The translations under genes were made by a program, and so were the position numbers. The notes under the pieces were generated by a model that worked only from the letters and a program-made list of their open reading frames with translations, was not told the DNA's origin and searched no databases. Below are positions 18,495 through 27,530 of a stretch of 64,000 bases of DNA, piece after piece (within the stretch, counting starts at the first letter, position 1; each line of letters starts with the position of its first letter). The stretch is from positions 806,001-870,000 of the forward strand of contig NZ_CP166866.1 in NCBI RefSeq assembly GCF_047495555.1, given 5' to 3'. This DNA comes from Methanobacterium_D sp040373355 (GTDB lineage Archaea; Methanobacteriota; Methanobacteria; Methanobacteriales; Methanobacteriaceae).

Positions 18495-19571
18495 TTATTT
18501 TCTTTTATTTAACTTCTTTTTATTATCTTCTGAGTCTTCTGCTTCTTTCCTGTACGCAACTATGGATGCATATGTGGCTCCTAAGACAAGAGGGCCTAAT
18601 ATAAAACCTACTAGTCCAAAAACAATAGGTCCGCATAAGAATCCAAGTATAAAGATAAGTGGATGAACGTCAGCGTATTTTCCAGATATTTTAGGCCGTA
18701 TGTAGATGTCAACCCCGCTTAAAAATACTCCAAAGAGAAGTACGATAATTGCTCTCAAATAATTTTCTTCAAGCACGTCAAATACGAAGTATACAGCATA
18801 TGTTGGCCAAGGTCCAATAATAGGTATAAGCTGCAGGAAACCTGCAAGTACTCCCATAAAAAGTGCATAAGGATATCCAAGTAAATAAAAACCAATAATT
18901 GCAAATAATCCAATTATAGTGGCAGTTAGAAAATGTCCAAGAAAAATGCTTTTAACAACATTTTCTACTTCATATGTAAGGTTTTCAAAAAAGTAGCTGT
19001 GATGTTTTGGAATGGCACTATTAATGTAATTCCAAAATTTACCGCCATCTTTAGCAAAATAAAACGCAGAAGCAAAGAAAATAAACAGCTGAAATCCAAG
19101 TGAAGGGATAGAGCTAAGGGTTTCAACTAAGTAATTTAAAAGTCTTCGGAAAATATCAGATAATATGGCATTAATGGAATTAAAAAGGGAAGTAATGTAT
19201 GATTGGTATTCTGGAGGGATATATTGTTGAACAACAGGATATTGCTGAACTGTTGTACTATTTATATTTGTAATATTAGCGCTTTTTACAACTCCTGCAA
19301 TTGCAGGCGCTGTTTCTATAATAGAATTAATAACTATGCCTAAAATAACAAAAATAGGTAGAAATAGCAATGCCATTGATAAGATTATTGTTAATGTTTC
19401 AAATTTTAAATAAGGGAGTAATTTAGCAGATATAGGCCTAATTGCATATGCGAATATGGTTCCTAGAATGATCATACTTATCATTGGAGTTAAAACCCAA
19501 AATGAAAGGAGAGTCAATACTAAAACAATAAATAACGATGAAGTGAAGGTTCCCTTAATTTTATCAATCAT
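18495..19571 (-). CDS. AI-2E family (PerM-like) membrane transporter
   Basis: A 358-residue membrane protein of the AI-2E exporter family. It has paired N-terminal helices, a soluble middle region (about 95-150), then helices ending with GFLQLIPIIGPWPTYAVYFV and the GPIVFGLVGFILGPLVLGATYA tail typical of the family. Substrate unknown: family members include sodium/proton antiporters as well as signal exporters. It lies 18 bases downstream of pyrK on the same strand and may be cotranscribed. Confidence 0.88.
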   Translation of the reverse strand: MIDKIKGTFTSSLFIVLVLTLLSFWVLTPMISMIILGTIFAYAIRPISAKLLPYLKFETLTIILSMALLFLPIFVILGIVINSIIETAPAIAGVVKSANITNINSTTVQQYPVVQQYIPPEYQSYITSLFNSINAILSDIFRRLLNYLVETLSSIPSLGFQLFIFFASAFYFAKDGGKFWNYINSAIPKHHSYFFENLTYEVENVVKSIFLGHFLTATIIGLFAIIGFYLLGYPYALFMGVLAGFLQLIPIIGPWPTYAVYFVFDVLEENYLRAIIVLLFGVFLSGVDIYIRPKISGKYADVHPLIFILGFLCGPIVFGLVGFILGPLVLGATYASIVAYRKEAEDSEDNKKKLNKRK

Positions 19572-19589
19572 TATAATCCCTTAGTTTAT

Positions 19590-20384
19590 CTAAATTTTAT
19601 GCTTTATTCCAGCAGCATCCCTTTTATATTTCCCGAATTCTTTTATTAGTCTTATTTCGTCAGTCCAGAAAACTGGCCCTTCTGCACAAACTCTCCAGCC
19701 AATATCATCAACACAGCATTGTCCGCATATTCCAAATCCGCACTTCATGTAGCGCTCTAATGAGAACTGGGCAGGAATTTTAAGTTTATCGACAATATCA
19801 AACACTCCTTTCATCATCACTTCAGGTCCGCAGGTTACCACCATGTCGTAGTCGTTTTCTTCTATTATAGTTTCCATAAATTGAGTGGCAAATCCACAGA
19901 ATCCATATGTACCGTCATCTGTACATGCATAAGAAGTAATATCGCTTGATTCAAGTTGTTCTGTAAACAAGAGTTCATCCTTGGTGGTGGCAGCCATTAT
20001 AACATCGATTTCAATGTTCATTCTACGTGTTTCTTGCACAAATGCAGATATAGGGGCCATTCCTACACCTCCTCCAACTGCAAGTATTTTTGACCCTACT
20101 ATTTCAAAACCTCGACCATAAGGGCCTCTTAAACCTAATTTATCTCCCACTTTAAGGGAATGGACTGCTTCTGTGAATGGGCCAACCTTTTTGATACTGA
20201 TGCCTATTTCATCATTAATTGGATCTATCATCGAAATTGACATTGGTTTTTCATCTTTGAAATTCCATATCATCATAAATTGGCCGGGTTTAACAGTTTT
20301 GGTATCAAAATCAAAAATAAATGTCTTTACACTTTCTGTTTCTTCAATTATTCTTTTAATTTTAACAGTTTTTGGTACATGCAT
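19590..20384 (-). CDS. pyrK: dihydroorotate dehydrogenase electron transfer subunit PyrK
   Basis: FAD/[2Fe-2S] protein of 264 residues that passes electrons from PyrD to NAD. The ferredoxin-reductase-like FAD domain (KPGQFMMIW; RGPYGRGFEI) is followed by the NAD-binding part (VGGGVGMAPI, TCGPEVMMKG) and the cluster motif CGFGICGQCCVDDIGWRVC near 218-236. It follows pyrD after 27 bases on the same strand. Confidence 0.95.
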   Translation of the reverse strand: MHVPKTVKIKRIIEETESVKTFIFDFDTKTVKPGQFMMIWNFKDEKPMSISMIDPINDEIGISIKKVGPFTEAVHSLKVGDKLGLRGPYGRGFEIVGSKILAVGGGVGMAPISAFVQETRRMNIEIDVIMAATTKDELLFTEQLESSDITSYACTDDGTYGFCGFATQFMETIIEENDYDMVVTCGPEVMMKGVFDIVDKLKIPAQFSLERYMKCGFGICGQCCVDDIGWRVCAEGPVFWTDEIRLIKEFGKYKRDAAGIKHKI

Positions 20385-20411
20385 ATTATCAGCCTGATTA
20401 TATTAATTTAA

Positions 20412-21314
20412 TTATTTATGAGCAAGTCCTACCATCTCATCAATAGAATTATATCCTTTTTCGGTCATGAATTTTTGAAGTCCCAGATTAATTTCATTAA
20501 AAATAGATATGCCTTTATACATGATTGAGGTACCAATTTGGACACACTTAGCTCCAGCAAACATAAATTCTACTGCATCCTTGTAATCTGTGATACCTCC
20601 TACACCAATAATTGGAACTTTAACTGCATCATATACATCATAAACACATTTAAGTGCTATAGGTTTAATAGCAGGTCCTGACATTCCTCCAAATTTATTA
20701 GAAAGAATCGGATTAGCAGTTTCTACATCGATTTTAAGGCCTGGTCCAAGGGAATTTATAAGAGTTAATCCATCACATCCTGCTTTTTCAGCACTTACAG
20801 CTATCTCAACAATATCTGTAACATTAGGTGTTAATTTTGCAATTACTGGAATTGAAGTTGACTTTTTAACAGCTTTTATAATTTCTGCAGTAAATTCTGG
20901 ATCTTCTCCTATAGAAGCACCGCATCCTTTTTGTGCATGAGGACATGAAACATTTAATTCAATTAAATCAACATGATTTTCAATTTTTTCAGCTAGCTGT
21001 GCAAATTCATCTCCAGAAGAGCCATATATGGAAGCAATAGTTGGTGTTAAAGGTTCAATTTTTTCAAGCTCTCCAATAAAAGTTTCAACACCGGGATTAG
21101 AAAGCCCTATGGCATTTATAACTCCTCCAGTTACTTCGACAGTTGTAGGGTTTGAGTAACCTTTGTTTGGCTCAAGACTAAATGATTTGGTTACAACTGC
21201 TCCAGCCCCACTTCTTGAGGCCCAGTTCATTGAAGCTGCGGTACTTCCAAGAATACCGGCTGCAAGCATGGTTGGGCTTTTCATTTTTACATTGCATAAT
21301 TCGATTTCTAGCAT
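20412..21314 (-). CDS. pyrD: dihydroorotate dehydrogenase, class 1B catalytic subunit PyrD
   Basis: FMN enzyme of 300 residues oxidising dihydroorotate to orotate. Class 1B features are the catalytic-loop cysteine in NVSCPHAQKGCG near 128-139, the VIAKLTPNVTDI strand, and GVGGITDYKDAVEFMFAGA with VQIGTS for phosphate binding. The ATG at 21314 is preferred: GGTG (21327-21324) serves it, whereas the GTG at 21326 is part of that site. A diverged duplicate of its first 15 codons lies just upstream (21454-21412). Confidence 0.95.
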   Translation of the reverse strand: MLEIELCNVKMKSPTMLAAGILGSTAASMNWASRSGAGAVVTKSFSLEPNKGYSNPTTVEVTGGVINAIGLSNPGVETFIGELEKIEPLTPTIASIYGSSGDEFAQLAEKIENHVDLIELNVSCPHAQKGCGASIGEDPEFTAEIIKAVKKSTSIPVIAKLTPNVTDIVEIAVSAEKAGCDGLTLINSLGPGLKIDVETANPILSNKFGGMSGPAIKPIALKCVYDVYDAVKVPIIGVGGITDYKDAVEFMFAGAKCVQIGTSIMYKGISIFNEINLGLQKFMTEKGYNSIDEMVGLAHK

Positions 21315-21357
21315 AGATAACACCAAATAAACTTTTGATCAACATCAGCAAAATCTT

Positions 21358-21456
21358 TTATATTGCGAGCCCAAAAATTATAAATTTTTGAGGCTTTCCT
21401 AAAGGTTGACACGTTGGACTTTTTAATTTCACATTACATAATTCAATTTCTAGCAT
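21358..21456 (-). pseudogene. truncated duplicate of the pyrD 5' end
   Basis: On the minus strand a GGTGA site and ATG at 21456 open a frame reading MLEIELCNVKLKSPT, the same as the pyrD N terminus except Met to Leu. The codons differ at nearly every synonymous position (ATT for ATC, TGT for TGC, GTG for GTA, AGT for AGC). Similarity ends at codon 15; an unrelated tail and TAA at 21358-21360 follow. The hairpin CAAAAATT-ATA-AATTTTTG (21372-21390) lies in that tail. It looks like a relic of a second, diverged pyrD. Confidence 0.8.
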
Positions 21457-21507
21457 ATTACTTCACCATAAAAAAACTTTAAAACATTTATTATACAGAT
21501 TAATTTT

Positions 21508-22719
21508 ATGAAATGTTATCTTACAGGTTGTTTTGCAGGTTTAATATTATTAGATGAAAATTTCAATCTCATTGATTATGAACTTTTCCCAAAAGATAAA
21601 ATAAGGAAAAGAATTATTGAAGCAGGTAAAGGTAATCTGGTCCCAGAAGAAGAACCCTTACTTCGAAGAAACGTAAAAAAATGTAATTCAATAATAATAG
21701 AAACTAATGCAAATGTTTCAAAATATAAAAGCTTAAAAGGAGCTTCTAAATTTCAATTTGAAAATCCAAGTGCTGCTGGAGATTATTTAAGATCAAATTT
21801 ATGCAGAGTTTTAAAAGAAACTGGATTTATTGAGTCAGAAGCAGAATTAAATGAAGAATTACGTAGAGTTTCATTTGATCTTACAAATTACAAAATTAAA
21901 GAAGCTTCAAAAGCCGAGGATATGTATTTAATTCAAGCGGTAAATTCAATAGATGAAATTGATGAATCTATAGGTAAATTAATTGAAAGATTAAGGGAGT
22001 GGTATATGATACACTTCCCCGAACTTAATAAATTAAAAAGCAATGATAAATATGTTTCATTAATCGCTGAATATGGAGATATGGAAACTATAACTCAAAA
22101 TGAAAGTATTGAAGAGTTAGGAATTGAAAATAAAAATATGGGGGCAGAAATTGGAGAAACGGACCTTCAAGTGGTTCAAGAGTTTGCAAAGTCAATAAAA
22201 GTTCTTCAAGACACTAAAAAATCAATTAATAATTACATTGAAGAGAAAATGAGCAAAATTGCACCAAATTTAAGTAACCTCATAGGTGCTACGCTTGGAG
22301 CTAAACTCATTGCCCACATTGGAAGCATTGAAAAGTTAGCACTATTGCCTTCAAGTACAGTTCAAATTATGGGTGCTGAAAAAGCATTATTTAGACATTT
22401 AAAAACTGGAGAACGTCCTCCAAAACATGGCCTTATCTATCAGTATCCAGAGATCAGAAGTGCCAAATGGTGGCTTAAGGGAAAATTTGCCCGAGCTTTA
22501 GCCGCTAAAATTTCTCTTGCAGTCCGTAAAGATGTTTATTCGGGTGAATTTGATCCCACTATTAAAGAAGACCTGGAAGAGCGGCTTGGGGAGATTAAAA
22601 AGGTGTATCCATTTCCGCCAAGAGCGGGTAAGTCTCAGAAGGAAGATAAAAAAGATAAAGGAAAGAAAAAAAAGAAAAAACGAGATAAATACAAAAAAAA
22701 GATTAAAGACTATTATTAG
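21508..22719 (+). CDS. nop5: Nop5 (Nop56/58-like) C/D box sRNP protein
   Basis: Core scaffold of archaeal C/D box RNPs that guide 2'-O-methylation of rRNA and tRNA; it joins fibrillarin to L7Ae and the guide RNA. The 403 residues contain the N-terminal fibrillarin-binding domain, a central coiled coil and the Nop domain with GATLGAKLIAHIGSIEKLALLPSSTVQIMGAEKALFRHLKTG near 255-295, then a basic Lys-rich tail. Fibrillarin lies 375 bases downstream, with a small membrane protein gene between. Confidence 0.96.
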   Translation: MKCYLTGCFAGLILLDENFNLIDYELFPKDKIRKRIIEAGKGNLVPEEEPLLRRNVKKCNSIIIETNANVSKYKSLKGASKFQFENPSAAGDYLRSNLCRVLKETGFIESEAELNEELRRVSFDLTNYKIKEASKAEDMYLIQAVNSIDEIDESIGKLIERLREWYMIHFPELNKLKSNDKYVSLIAEYGDMETITQNESIEELGIENKNMGAEIGETDLQVVQEFAKSIKVLQDTKKSINNYIEEKMSKIAPNLSNLIGATLGAKLIAHIGSIEKLALLPSSTVQIMGAEKALFRHLKTGERPPKHGLIYQYPEIRSAKWWLKGKFARALAAKISLAVRKDVYSGEFDPTIKEDLEERLGEIKKVYPFPPRAGKSQKEDKKDKGKKKKKKRDKYKKKIKDYY

Positions 22720-22730
22720 GGAGTGTTATA

Positions 22731-23069
22731 ACGGATATTTTACTGCCACTTTATATTCTTTCATTTATTTCAAGTGTAATATCTGTAATTTTGGCGCTTT
22801 ATGCCATTAGCTTTTCTAAAAGGACAGAAGTTCGACTTAAAAGGAATTTCGAGCATATTAAGGGTATGATGGATGTGCAGAATAATAGAACTGAATCCCT
22901 TTTGGCCAGTATTGAAAAAGAAGCAGAAGCTATAAGATCATCAGTTCACAGCACAAGATTAGAGCTTTTAGATTCAATAGATAGTGTTCATAAGATAAGA
23001 GAAGAAATTATAGAATCCATGCAAAGTTTAGAAGATAGCTGCATTCTGAAAGAAGATGAAAAGGAATAA
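22731..23069 (+). CDS. small membrane-anchored coiled-coil protein between nop5 and fibrillarin, apparent ACG start
   Basis: Family not recognised. Reading in frame from ACG at 22731 gives one N-terminal membrane helix (about residues 3-27, LYILSFISSVISVILALYAI) followed by about 85 polar, heptad-like residues rich in Glu, Ser and Lys. The ribosome binding site GGAGTG (22720-22725) is correctly spaced for ACG and no ATG, GTG or TTG is available there. A TTG at 22791 would cut the helix in half and has no binding site. It starts 11 bases after nop5, so it is in the same transcript; why an sRNP operon would carry a membrane protein is unclear. Confidence 0.65.
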   Translation, partial: TDILLPLYILSFISSVISVILALYAISFSKRTEVRLKRNFEHIKGMMDVQNNRTESLLASIEKEAEAIRSSVHSTRLELLDSIDSVHKIREEIIESMQSLEDSCILKEDEKE

Positions 23070-23094
23070 TAATTAATATTTGGAGAAAATAATA

Positions 23095-23760
23095 ATGGAA
23101 ATCACTGAAAAGTTCAATGGAGTTTACAGTATAGATAATCACGTTGCAACAGAAAATCTAAATAGTGGAATTAAAGTTTATGGTGAAAGATTAGTGGAAA
23201 TTGAAAATAAAGAGTACAGGATATGGGATCCAAGGCGCTCTAAGCTTTCTGCAGCCCTTTTAAATGGATTAGATATATTTCCATTTAATGAAAACTCAAA
23301 AGTGCTTTATTTGGGAGCATCTGCAGGTACAACACCTTCTCATATTTCTGATATCTCTAAGAATGGATTAATTTATTGTGTGGAATTTTCACCAAAAATG
23401 ATGCGCAGTCTTATGGATGTATGTAACAGCCGCAAAAATATGGTTCCAATCCTTGATGACGCTACAAAGCCTAAAAATTACATGAATCTGGTTCAAAAAG
23501 TGGATATAGTATATTCTGATGTCGCTCAACCTAACCAATCCGAGCTTTTCATGGATAACATGCGTTTATATTCAAAAGAAGAAGGTATAGGGATTTTAAT
23601 GGTTAAAGCGAGGAGTATTGACGTTACAAAGGCTCCAAATAAGATTTTTAAGGAAGAGGAATCTAAATTGAAAACAAGTGGCTTTAAAGTGCTTGAAAAA
23701 ATAAAACTTGAGCCTTATGAAAAGGATCACATGGCATTTATTTGCAAATTTAGTTTTTAA
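23095..23760 (+). CDS. flpA: fibrillarin, rRNA/tRNA 2'-O-methyltransferase
   Basis: SAM-dependent methyltransferase subunit of the C/D box RNP. The 221-residue protein shows the archaeal fibrillarin signatures YRIWDPRRSKLSAALLNG, the SAM loop VLYLGASAGTTPSHISDI near 73-90, and DVAQPNQSELF near 140. The ATG at 23095 has GGAG 9 bases upstream. It forms a group with nop5. Confidence 0.96.
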   Translation: MEITEKFNGVYSIDNHVATENLNSGIKVYGERLVEIENKEYRIWDPRRSKLSAALLNGLDIFPFNENSKVLYLGASAGTTPSHISDISKNGLIYCVEFSPKMMRSLMDVCNSRKNMVPILDDATKPKNYMNLVQKVDIVYSDVAQPNQSELFMDNMRLYSKEEGIGILMVKARSIDVTKAPNKIFKEEESKLKTSGFKVLEKIKLEPYEKDHMAFICKFSF

Positions 23761-23773
23761 CTGGAGGTAATAT

Positions 23774-23908
23774 ATGAAAATTAAAAGATGTCCAAATTGC
23801 GGTTCAATGAATATAAAATGGGTTAATCCTCAAATGTGGTCATTATGGGAGTGTTATGACTGCGGTTATCAAGGAGCGATTGTAATTGAAGAAGAGGAAG
23901 ATACTTAA
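23774..23908 (+). CDS. 44-residue zinc-ribbon protein
   Basis: A short gene with a strong TGGAGGTAATAT site before the ATG. The product has CPNCGSMN and CYDCGYQG, a classic four-cysteine zinc ribbon, then an acidic tail (EEEEDT). It starts 13 bases after fibrillarin and is probably in the same transcript. Function unknown; such ribbons often bind nucleic acid or partner proteins. Confidence 0.8.
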   Translation: MKIKRCPNCGSMNIKWVNPQMWSLWECYDCGYQGAIVIEEEEDT

Positions 23909-23933
23909 ATTTCTAATAAAAATAATTAATAAA

Positions 23934-25079
23934 TTAGAGTTTTTCAATTATTCTTTCTATTATTTTAATTGCTACTTCCTTTTTAAAGCTCAAAGGAACA
24001 TCGATAATCTCATCATCAATTAAAATAACCTGATTCTTATCTGCATCAAAACCAGCACCTTCAACTGCAACATCATTTGCAATCATGAGGTCAATTTTAT
24101 GCTCCTCAATTCTTTTTCTTGCTGATTCAATCAATTCTTCACGTTGAAGGTCATATTCAGCTTTAAAACCTACTAAAAATATTTTAGGATTTATTTCTTT
24201 CACTTTACCAATTATTTTAGGTGCCATTTCAAGTTTTAAAATTATATCTTCAGATGATGAGATTTTATTTTGTTTTTCAAGTTTAGGGATAAAATCAGAA
24301 ACTGCTGCAGCTGAAATAAACACATCGTGCTTTTTAACTTCTTTAAGCACAGCATCACGCATCTGGCTAACAGATTCCACTTCTAAAACATTAAAGGCGT
24401 TTGGAATATCTGCAGTCATTTTACCTTTAATTAAAGTTACATCTGCACCTCTAACAAAAGCTTCTTTTGCAATTTCAATACCCATTTTGCCCGAACTTCT
24501 GTTAGTAATGCCCCTTACTTCATCAATCTTTTCATATGTTGCGCCAGCACTTACAAGCACTTTTTTACCATCCAATTCCCTATTACTTAATTCTCGCATA
24601 ACATGAAGAACAATATCTTGAATATCAGGGAATTTAGCTTTTTTCTCTTCTATTTTAGGCTTTACAAATATAATATCTTCATTTTTAAGTGTTTCAATAT
24701 TTCCCTTCACAGCTTTATACATAGAATTGTGCATAGATGGAACCATTAAAATCGGTGTTTTATAACCGAAAGCTGTAATTAAGAGGGTATTAATGGGATT
24801 ATCGGCAATTTTCCCTACTAATTTACTTATTACGTTTGCTGTAGCTGGAGCAACAAGTATAAGGTCTGCGGTAGCATATTTAACGTGTTCAATTTCTCCT
24901 GTAATTGTAGTCACTACTTTCTGACCAGTTGCAAACTCCATAGAGTAAGGATGGATTATTTCACATGCTCCGTCACTCATAAAGCACTTAACGTCTATTC
25001 CATGCCTTCTAAACTCTCTTGCAAGTTTAATAGTTTCTGTTGCTGCTATACTACCGGTTACACAAAGTACTATTTCCAT
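23934..25079 (-). CDS. coaBC: bifunctional CoaBC (phosphopantothenoylcysteine decarboxylase/synthetase)
   Basis: Enzyme of coenzyme A synthesis, 381 residues. The N-terminal CoaC half is an FMN flavoprotein (VTGSIAATETIKLAREF; catalytic His in EIEHVKYA; MVPSMHNSMY). The C-terminal CoaB half ligates cysteine (VLVSAGATYEKIDEVRGITNRSSGKMG; FISAAAVSDF; NDVAVEGAGFDADKN). The ATG at 25079 follows GAGGGAAAAA; a TTG 12 bases further upstream overlaps that site. Confidence 0.96.
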   Translation of the reverse strand: MEIVLCVTGSIAATETIKLAREFRRHGIDVKCFMSDGACEIIHPYSMEFATGQKVVTTITGEIEHVKYATADLILVAPATANVISKLVGKIADNPINTLLITAFGYKTPILMVPSMHNSMYKAVKGNIETLKNEDIIFVKPKIEEKKAKFPDIQDIVLHVMRELSNRELDGKKVLVSAGATYEKIDEVRGITNRSSGKMGIEIAKEAFVRGADVTLIKGKMTADIPNAFNVLEVESVSQMRDAVLKEVKKHDVFISAAAVSDFIPKLEKQNKISSSEDIILKLEMAPKIIGKVKEINPKIFLVGFKAEYDLQREELIESARKRIEEHKIDLMIANDVAVEGAGFDADKNQVILIDDEIIDVPLSFKKEVAIKIIERIIEKL

Positions 25080-25099
25080 TTTTTCCCTCAAAAATAGAA

Positions 25100-25597
25100 T
25101 TAAAGGTCATCAATAACAATAATAGTCTTCTCGTCAGTCAACTGACTCATAATATTATTTAAAACATCTAATCTTGCTGGAAGTCTTCTTGAATCTTCCT
25201 TCATGACTCTTATTTTATACTTTTCTTCATCTTTCATTCCGTAAACTATGTTGATTCCTGAAATTCTTGCAGGAGCCAGAAGGTCTCTTGCAATTTCTTT
25301 AAAGTCAGAACCTTCACCTATTACCCTTATTTTCTTTCCAACCTTTTTTGATATTGCTTTTACGATTTTTCCATTTTTCCCAATAATCTTTCCAACTTGG
25401 TCTTTATCCGTAACAATTATAACAACATCTCCTATTTCTATTGTCCTTTTAAACCCGATTTTACCATCGCCAAGTTTGAAAAGTAATTTTGCAATGTCCA
25501 GATCTATTTGTGTGATTTCACCACTCTTTAACTTATTCTCACACCCTTGACATAACATTCCACTTTTTAAGCAGACATCGCATACTGGCAATACCAT
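25100..25597 (-). CDS. zinc-finger plus KH domain RNA-binding protein (NusA-like)
   Basis: A 165-residue protein with an N-terminal CDVCLKSGMLCQGCE zinc motif and a KH domain whose GXXG loop is GKNG in KIIGKNGKIVKAISKKVGKKI near 80-100, typical of the archaeal NusA-like KH family. It probably binds RNA; transcription or RNA-metabolism roles are inferred from the family. It is 20 bases upstream of coaBC on the same strand, and GGAGGAATAAAA precedes the ATG. Confidence 0.85.
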   Translation of the reverse strand: MVLPVCDVCLKSGMLCQGCENKLKSGEITQIDLDIAKLLFKLGDGKIGFKRTIEIGDVVIIVTDKDQVGKIIGKNGKIVKAISKKVGKKIRVIGEGSDFKEIARDLLAPARISGINIVYGMKDEEKYKIRVMKEDSRRLPARLDVLNNIMSQLTDEKTIIVIDDL

Positions 25598-26141
25598 TTT
25601 TATTCCTCCTTATTAGTTAAATTCAAAATCGAAAATTTTCCTTCGATTTTATGTGTCAAACTATTACCTCATAATATACATTCAGAAGGTTATATTTGAC
25701 TACTGGTAATTTTAAAAGTTGTTTTTAAATTATATTTAAAAATTGCATATATTAAACTATTTTAACCTCCAAAACAGGTTTTACCCATCCCATAAACATA
25801 GCTGTAAGTTGACTTTTATCTTTTAAATTGTCCATATTAATGCTAAAAGGTAATTTTTCATTTTGTACATCAGTTGATGCAGCTAAAATAAAAAGCAGAT
25901 TTTTAACAGCTCTTTTAGGTTTCACTAGTATTTCAAATATAATATAACAAATATATATTGTATTCATTAATATATATTATGCTGTTATTTTTAGATTAAT
26001 AATTCTTTCCCTTTATGGAATATCCTCTAAATTAGATTTTTATTCATTATATCTAGTCTATCATTAAACTAGAACTTTATTCTTAAAATGATATGTTAAA
26101 AATTAATTAGGACATGCCATTACTTTAATACTCTATTTTAT
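25598..26141. other. long AT-rich gap with a hairpin, no convincing gene
   Basis: The 544 bases hold one clear element, AAAATCGAA (25625-25633) pairing with TTCGATTTT (25642-25650), just upstream of the KH gene. A 71-codon minus frame (25752-25967) lacks a ribosome binding site and any recognisable domain. The rest is featureless. Confidence 0.5.
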
Positions 26142-26840
26142 TTATTGGAGTCTGAAACTGTTTAGAATTACGTCAAAATATTGTGATTGACTTTGTAGTT
26201 CCATTCCTTTAGTTAGGCATGCCATTATGTAAATTATATCCTTCTGCTCGAAGTATATTAATTTGAGCTGTATTTGTTCGTTTTTTGGTCCTTTACCATC
26301 ATAAATAGTTTCTGTAGCATTTATTCCACCTATAGTTCTATTTGTTGTATTTTTTGGAACTATATTCGCTCCAGAATTTGTTAAACTTTGAATAAATACA
26401 TCTTTACGCTGTTCTAATGTTTCATAGGGATCTTTTTGAACCTTAAGTATAGTAAATGCGGCTAACTGGGCATTGTTAGGGTTATTTATTGAAACAGGGT
26501 CTTGAATTACAATTTGCATGTTATTTCCATTAACCTCGTCTGTGGTTAAATTCCATGATTGAGGGTATTCTAAATATATTCCTCCAGCAGAATAGATCTT
26601 TACAGGCATTTTTGGAGTTTCATTTGATCCAGAAATGTTATTTTCGGGGGTGGTACCTCCACTACTGGTTAGCATAATGATTAAAAGAGCTATTAAAACT
26701 GCTATTGCTCCTGCCAGTAATTCCTTTCTATATTTATTTCCAAAAGGAGAAATATTTCGTCTATTACTGCTTTTAACAGAACTTCTAAGGTCTATTCGGT
26801 TATCTTTTTTAATTGGGCCGTTCATCCAGTTCCTCGCCAT
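26142..26840 (-). CDS. membrane-anchored PsbP-like surface protein (paralogue 1)
   Basis: A 232-residue protein with a basic 39-residue N-terminal stretch, one membrane helix (ELLAGAIAVLIALLIIMLTSS near 40-60) and an extracellular domain that starts IYLEYPQSWN, the mark of PsbP-related small secreted proteins in archaea. It shares the FxYPxxW pattern and the closing NSFRLQ with its two downstream paralogues. Function unknown. Its longer basic N terminus sets it apart. Confidence 0.75.
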   Translation of the reverse strand: MARNWMNGPIKKDNRIDLRSSVKSSNRRNISPFGNKYRKELLAGAIAVLIALLIIMLTSSGGTTPENNISGSNETPKMPVKIYSAGGIYLEYPQSWNLTTDEVNGNNMQIVIQDPVSINNPNNAQLAAFTILKVQKDPYETLEQRKDVFIQSLTNSGANIVPKNTTNRTIGGINATETIYDGKGPKNEQIQLKLIYFEQKDIIYIMACLTKGMELQSQSQYFDVILNSFRLQ

Positions 26841-26916
26841 TTGTATGTAACATCTTCTCTTAAGCAGATTGATATATTTTGTATAATGTATTTAGATTTA
26901 GTTTAAATAAATTTAA

Positions 26917-27471
26917 TTATAGAACCTTAAAACTGTTGATTATAATATTGAATTCATCATTTTTATCTGTAAGTTTAGTTGGAGCACGTGTTCCAAAAGC
27001 TATCATGTAAATATGTCCGCCCTTTTCAAATAAAATGATTCTGAATTGTTCTTCAACACCATTATCCATTCCATTAGCAACAAATTCATATGCGGTTCTA
27101 TTATCAACTTCTAACTTACTTTCTGATACTTGCTGATAACCGGGTACTCCTGAAGCCCCTAGCTTAACTTCATCATAAAATCTTTCTAATGGAACCCCTC
27201 CTGATGCTTTTTTGGAAATTTCAACCACGGCACCAGGTTTACCGTCGGTTTCATTAACTGTTGGATCTTTAAAGTATGCAATTACGTATTTCCCTGTTTT
27301 ATTAATTGGTTCCCAGTTTTTGGTATAATTAAAGGAAACACCATTGGCATTGTAAGTATTTACATTTTCATCTTTAGAAATAGGAGTAGTTACTGTACTT
27401 GGATTATTTAAAAAATAAACGGCTAGAATTACAGCAATGATAATAGCTATGATGTAAATGTATTTTTTCAA
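26917..27471 (-). CDS. PsbP-like surface protein (paralogue 2)
   Basis: A 184-residue protein: N-terminal uncleaved helix (YIYIIAIIIAVILAVYFL), Ser/Thr linker, then a PsbP-like domain (VSFNYTKNWEPI through FNIIINSFKVL). The start is TTG preceded by GGTGATACA. It lies between the other two paralogues, same strand. Function unknown. Confidence 0.75.
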   Translation of the reverse strand: MKKYIYIIAIIIAVILAVYFLNNPSTVTTPISKDENVNTYNANGVSFNYTKNWEPINKTGKYVIAYFKDPTVNETDGKPGAVVEISKKASGGVPLERFYDEVKLGASGVPGYQQVSESKLEVDNRTAYEFVANGMDNGVEEQFRIILFEKGGHIYMIAFGTRAPTKLTDKNDEFNIIINSFKVL

Positions 27472-27530
27472 TGTATCACCGTTAATTAAAGATCAGACTT
27501 TGTAAATATGGTTTTTGATTTAAACCAAAT

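Noticed and set aside
22791..23069. TTG start for the gene between nop5 and fibrillarin
   Set aside because: No ribosome binding site precedes it and it would begin inside a membrane helix; the ACG at 22731 fits better.
25752..25967. 71-codon minus-strand frame
   Set aside because: No ribosome binding site, no recognisable domain, and it starts in very AT-rich sequence; treated as chance.
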